5,939 bases of DNA, taken from assembly GCA_903858975.1 (NCBI GenBank), contig CAIOKW010000159.1, positions 1-5,939 of the forward strand. Direction: 5' to 3'. Within the stretch, counting starts at the first letter, position 1. Every line of letters starts with the position of its first letter. This DNA comes from Oligoflexia bacterium (GTDB lineage: Bacteria > Bdellovibrionota > UBA1018 > CAIMNF01). The notes beneath the pieces are model-generated. The model saw only the letters and a program-made list of their open reading frames with translations, had not been told where the DNA came from and made no database searches. Of this stretch, positions 4,393 through 5,939 are shown in pieces. The position numbers and the translations under genes are program-made.

Positions 4393-5939
4393 ATGAAGAT
4401 TGCTCATTCGATCGCTTTTCTATTTTGCTCACTCTCGCTTGTGGCTTGTGGGCCTGCTCAAGGCACGAGAACCATCACCATCAACGCAGGATTTCAAGTT
4501 CAAGAAAATGTTCCGATTAATTTAAGTGAGGCTTTCTTGGGGCATGGAATGAAGACCGCAGAACCCCTTATTGGATCAGAATGCTTACAGAATCAACTTT
4601 ACTTGGTGCTTTGGGATGCGACTCACCAGCAGGTCGTTTCTACGAAGCCCATTAATCTCATTTCATCGACAACGGGGCTCACTTTGCCTACTTACGATAA
4701 TAATACTGTGGCCAGTGGTCAGAAGAGCATTAATGATGCCATTGCCTTGATGAAGTCTCATTCTCGAATTACTTCGCCTTTAACGCTCGTGGTTCCCCAA
4801 AGCTCAAATCAGTTAGAAGTAGCAATCGTAGGGCAGTTTTTTAATCCGGTCGACGCGAATGGAGATGGGATCTGCGATGATTATGTTTCGGGTTCTGCTA
4901 ATTATAGTTCTAGTTTATATGGTCGTTCACTCCTTACTGCGAACAACACTTTGAATTTGAACGTGGATGTGATTCATGCAAACCCAGTCAATAACAATTA
5001 TAATCTGCCTGGATCACCAACGAGTGGGCCCACGATAAGTCAGGACCAAGCCAGGCAGTTTATTCAATTAGATAATAACTCTTACATTGAATCCTCAATT
5101 TTTAATTTGGCTTCAGTGAGTTACCTCAATGATCTGATTCATGTGCCCTTGCCTGCTTCTGGTGCGTTTTCTCTATTTTATGTACCGGATATGGTGATTG
5201 CTGGAGGAATGGCTTTAACTTTTGTTGATCAATATAATAGTACAATTCTTTATCGAGCCGCGATTCATGGACCGAATCGAAAGTGTGTAGGTACTTCATG
5301 CACTTATATTTTCGATTCCTTGCCAGAGGCGACTTTGGTGAACCCTCAGGTAAATCAGACTTTTGGTTTGTCAGGTGGTGCTGTTTTGAGAAACATCAGT
5401 CCAAATGTCGTATTCACCTCGGGAACGCTGACCTTAACGGGTCTACCAAGCGCTGCTGCGAACACCTGCACTTACACACTCGATGGATTTAGCGGCGCTC
5501 TAGGCGGCAGCTACGCCAACACCACTTTTTATGCTGATATTTCCATTTCCTCTCCAAGGATTGATGGAGTGTTTTATATTACCACTGATAACTCCGGTAG
5601 CGTTAGCGCTACTATGCTCGGATATATTACGGGCACCTGCCCTAAGATTTTGCCTTTTAGTCCTCATTTTACTGGCATAACTGCTAGCGGCCTTCCGGGA
5701 TTAACGATAGAGTCAATCGATATCACAGGTAGCGATTCTCCCGGCCATTGCTTTGGGGATGCCATCATCTCTGGAAATGCCACGGCATCCCCTGGACCTC
5801 AAACCGTCAGCATCACTAACAGTATACCGGGAACAGTTACAGTTAACGTTTCTTCTGCTAATAAAGCATCCAATGGAACTTGGTCGGGTAACTGTCCGAC
5901 GCAAGCCCCGCCCTTTTCAGTCACCTCTTATCACAACTA
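4393..5939 (+). CDS. surface or periplasmic lipoprotein of unknown function, 3' end beyond window
   Basis: The open frame covers 515 codons and reaches the window end without a stop; the last two bases are TA, so the next codon could be Tyr or a stop. The N-terminus MKIAHSIAFLFCSLSLVAC is a lipoprotein signal with lipobox LVAC and lipid-attachment C19, followed by Gly-Pro-Ala, with no Asp at +2. This suggests transfer to the outer membrane. The mature protein is rich in Ser, Thr, Asn and Gly and mostly beta-like. DANGDGICDD (154-163) resembles an Asp-rich calcium loop of the EF-hand or thrombospondin type-3 kind. From about residue 348 two degenerate repeats follow, each with a GLP element and two cysteines. 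GC rises from roughly 40% in the first 1 kb to about 50% in the last 0.5 kb (hand counts on sampled blocks). I recognise no family; adhesion or a structural surface role is a guess from composition. It diverges from fic across 163 bp. Confidence 0.88.
   Translation, partial: MKIAHSIAFLFCSLSLVACGPAQGTRTITINAGFQVQENVPINLSEAFLGHGMKTAEPLIGSECLQNQLYLVLWDATHQQVVSTKPINLISSTTGLTLPTYDNNTVASGQKSINDAIALMKSHSRITSPLTLVVPQSSNQLEVAIVGQFFNPVDANGDGICDDYVSGSANYSSSLYGRSLLTANNTLNLNVDVIHANPVNNNYNLPGSPTSGPTISQDQARQFIQLDNNSYIESSIFNLASVSYLNDLIHVPLPASGAFSLFYVPDMVIAGGMALTFVDQYNSTILYRAAIHGPNRKCVGTSCTYIFDSLPEATLVNPQVNQTFGLSGGAVLRNISPNVVFTSGTLTLTGLPSAAANTCTYTLDGFSGALGGSYANTTFYADISISSPRIDGVFYITTDNSGSVSATMLGYITGTCPKILPFSPHFTGITASGLPGLTIESIDITGSDSPGHCFGDAIISGNATASPGPQTVSITNSIPGTVTVNVSSANKASNGTWSGNCPTQAPPFSVTSYHN
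5440..5895 (+). repeat. two degenerate ~83-85-residue repeats at the lipoprotein C-terminus
   Basis: Repeat 1 runs from GLP at residues 350-352 to GTCP with C416. Repeat 2 runs from GLP at 433-435 to GNCP with C501. GLP to GLP is 83 residues and the closing cysteines are 85 apart. Each unit has an inner cysteine (C359, C453), a late IT..(x)G(S/T)V(S/T) strand, and a closing Cys-Pro followed by a P-F-S segment (ILPFS and APPFS). The cysteine pattern suggests one disulfide per unit, as in immunoglobulin-like extracellular domains. The similarity is at protein level only; no long DNA identity is visible. Confidence 0.5.

Noticed and set aside
5713..5904. Minus-strand open frame of 63 codons
   Set aside because: It is antisense to the lipoprotein repeats, rich in Arg and Ser as expected of a shadow frame, and has no supporting motif.
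1..5939. tRNA, rRNA, CRISPR array, insertion sequence or phage gene
   Set aside because: I saw no cloverleaf-like element, spaced direct repeats, transposase motif or terminal inverted repeats; the non-coding parts are short and accounted for.

Overview
The window looks like one short draft or metagenome contig. Positions 1-58 are not biological: they are an Illumina P5/TruSeq adapter with its 8-base i5 index. Genomic sequence begins at 59. By eye GC is moderate, with hand counts of about 40-57% in the parts I counted. Two signal-peptide-like exported proteins, a lipobox protein, tight head-to-tail gene packing and a YegD-like Hsp70 suggest a Gram-negative bacterium. Bdellovibrionota or another former deltaproteobacterial lineage is my best guess, but no rRNA or marker gene is present, so taxonomy stays open.

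Layout: (1) A leftward pair at 59-1672. A small exported protein of unknown function (1148-1672) overlaps by 13 bp a YegD-like Hsp70 (59-1160) whose C-terminus is lost at the adapter junction. (2) A 108-bp divergent intergenic region. (3) A rightward pair at 1781-3192. A compact Rieske/non-haem-iron oxygenase is joined through an ATGA stop/start overlap to a small exported, possibly thioredoxin-fold protein. (4) A 35-bp convergent gap with a possible bidirectional hairpin. (5) A leftward Fic-domain protein (3228-4229) with its own inhibitory motif and a C-terminal winged helix. (6) A 163-bp divergent region whose fic end carries a perfect 26-bp nested palindrome covering the fic start codon. 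(7) A rightward lipoprotein (4393 to the end, incomplete), Ser/Thr/Asn-rich, with an aspartate-rich calcium-type loop and two degenerate C-terminal repeats with paired cysteines.

The modules do not obviously form one pathway. The two coupled pairs each join a cytoplasmic protein (Hsp70 or Rieske oxygenase) to a small exported protein with no recognised function. The strongest regulatory signal is the palindrome at the fic start, which the Fic protein's own winged helix could plausibly bind for autoregulation. None of the six genes has a clear Shine-Dalgarno sequence at normal spacing. I see no tRNA, rRNA, CRISPR array, insertion sequence or phage gene, and no non-coding stretch over 300 bp.
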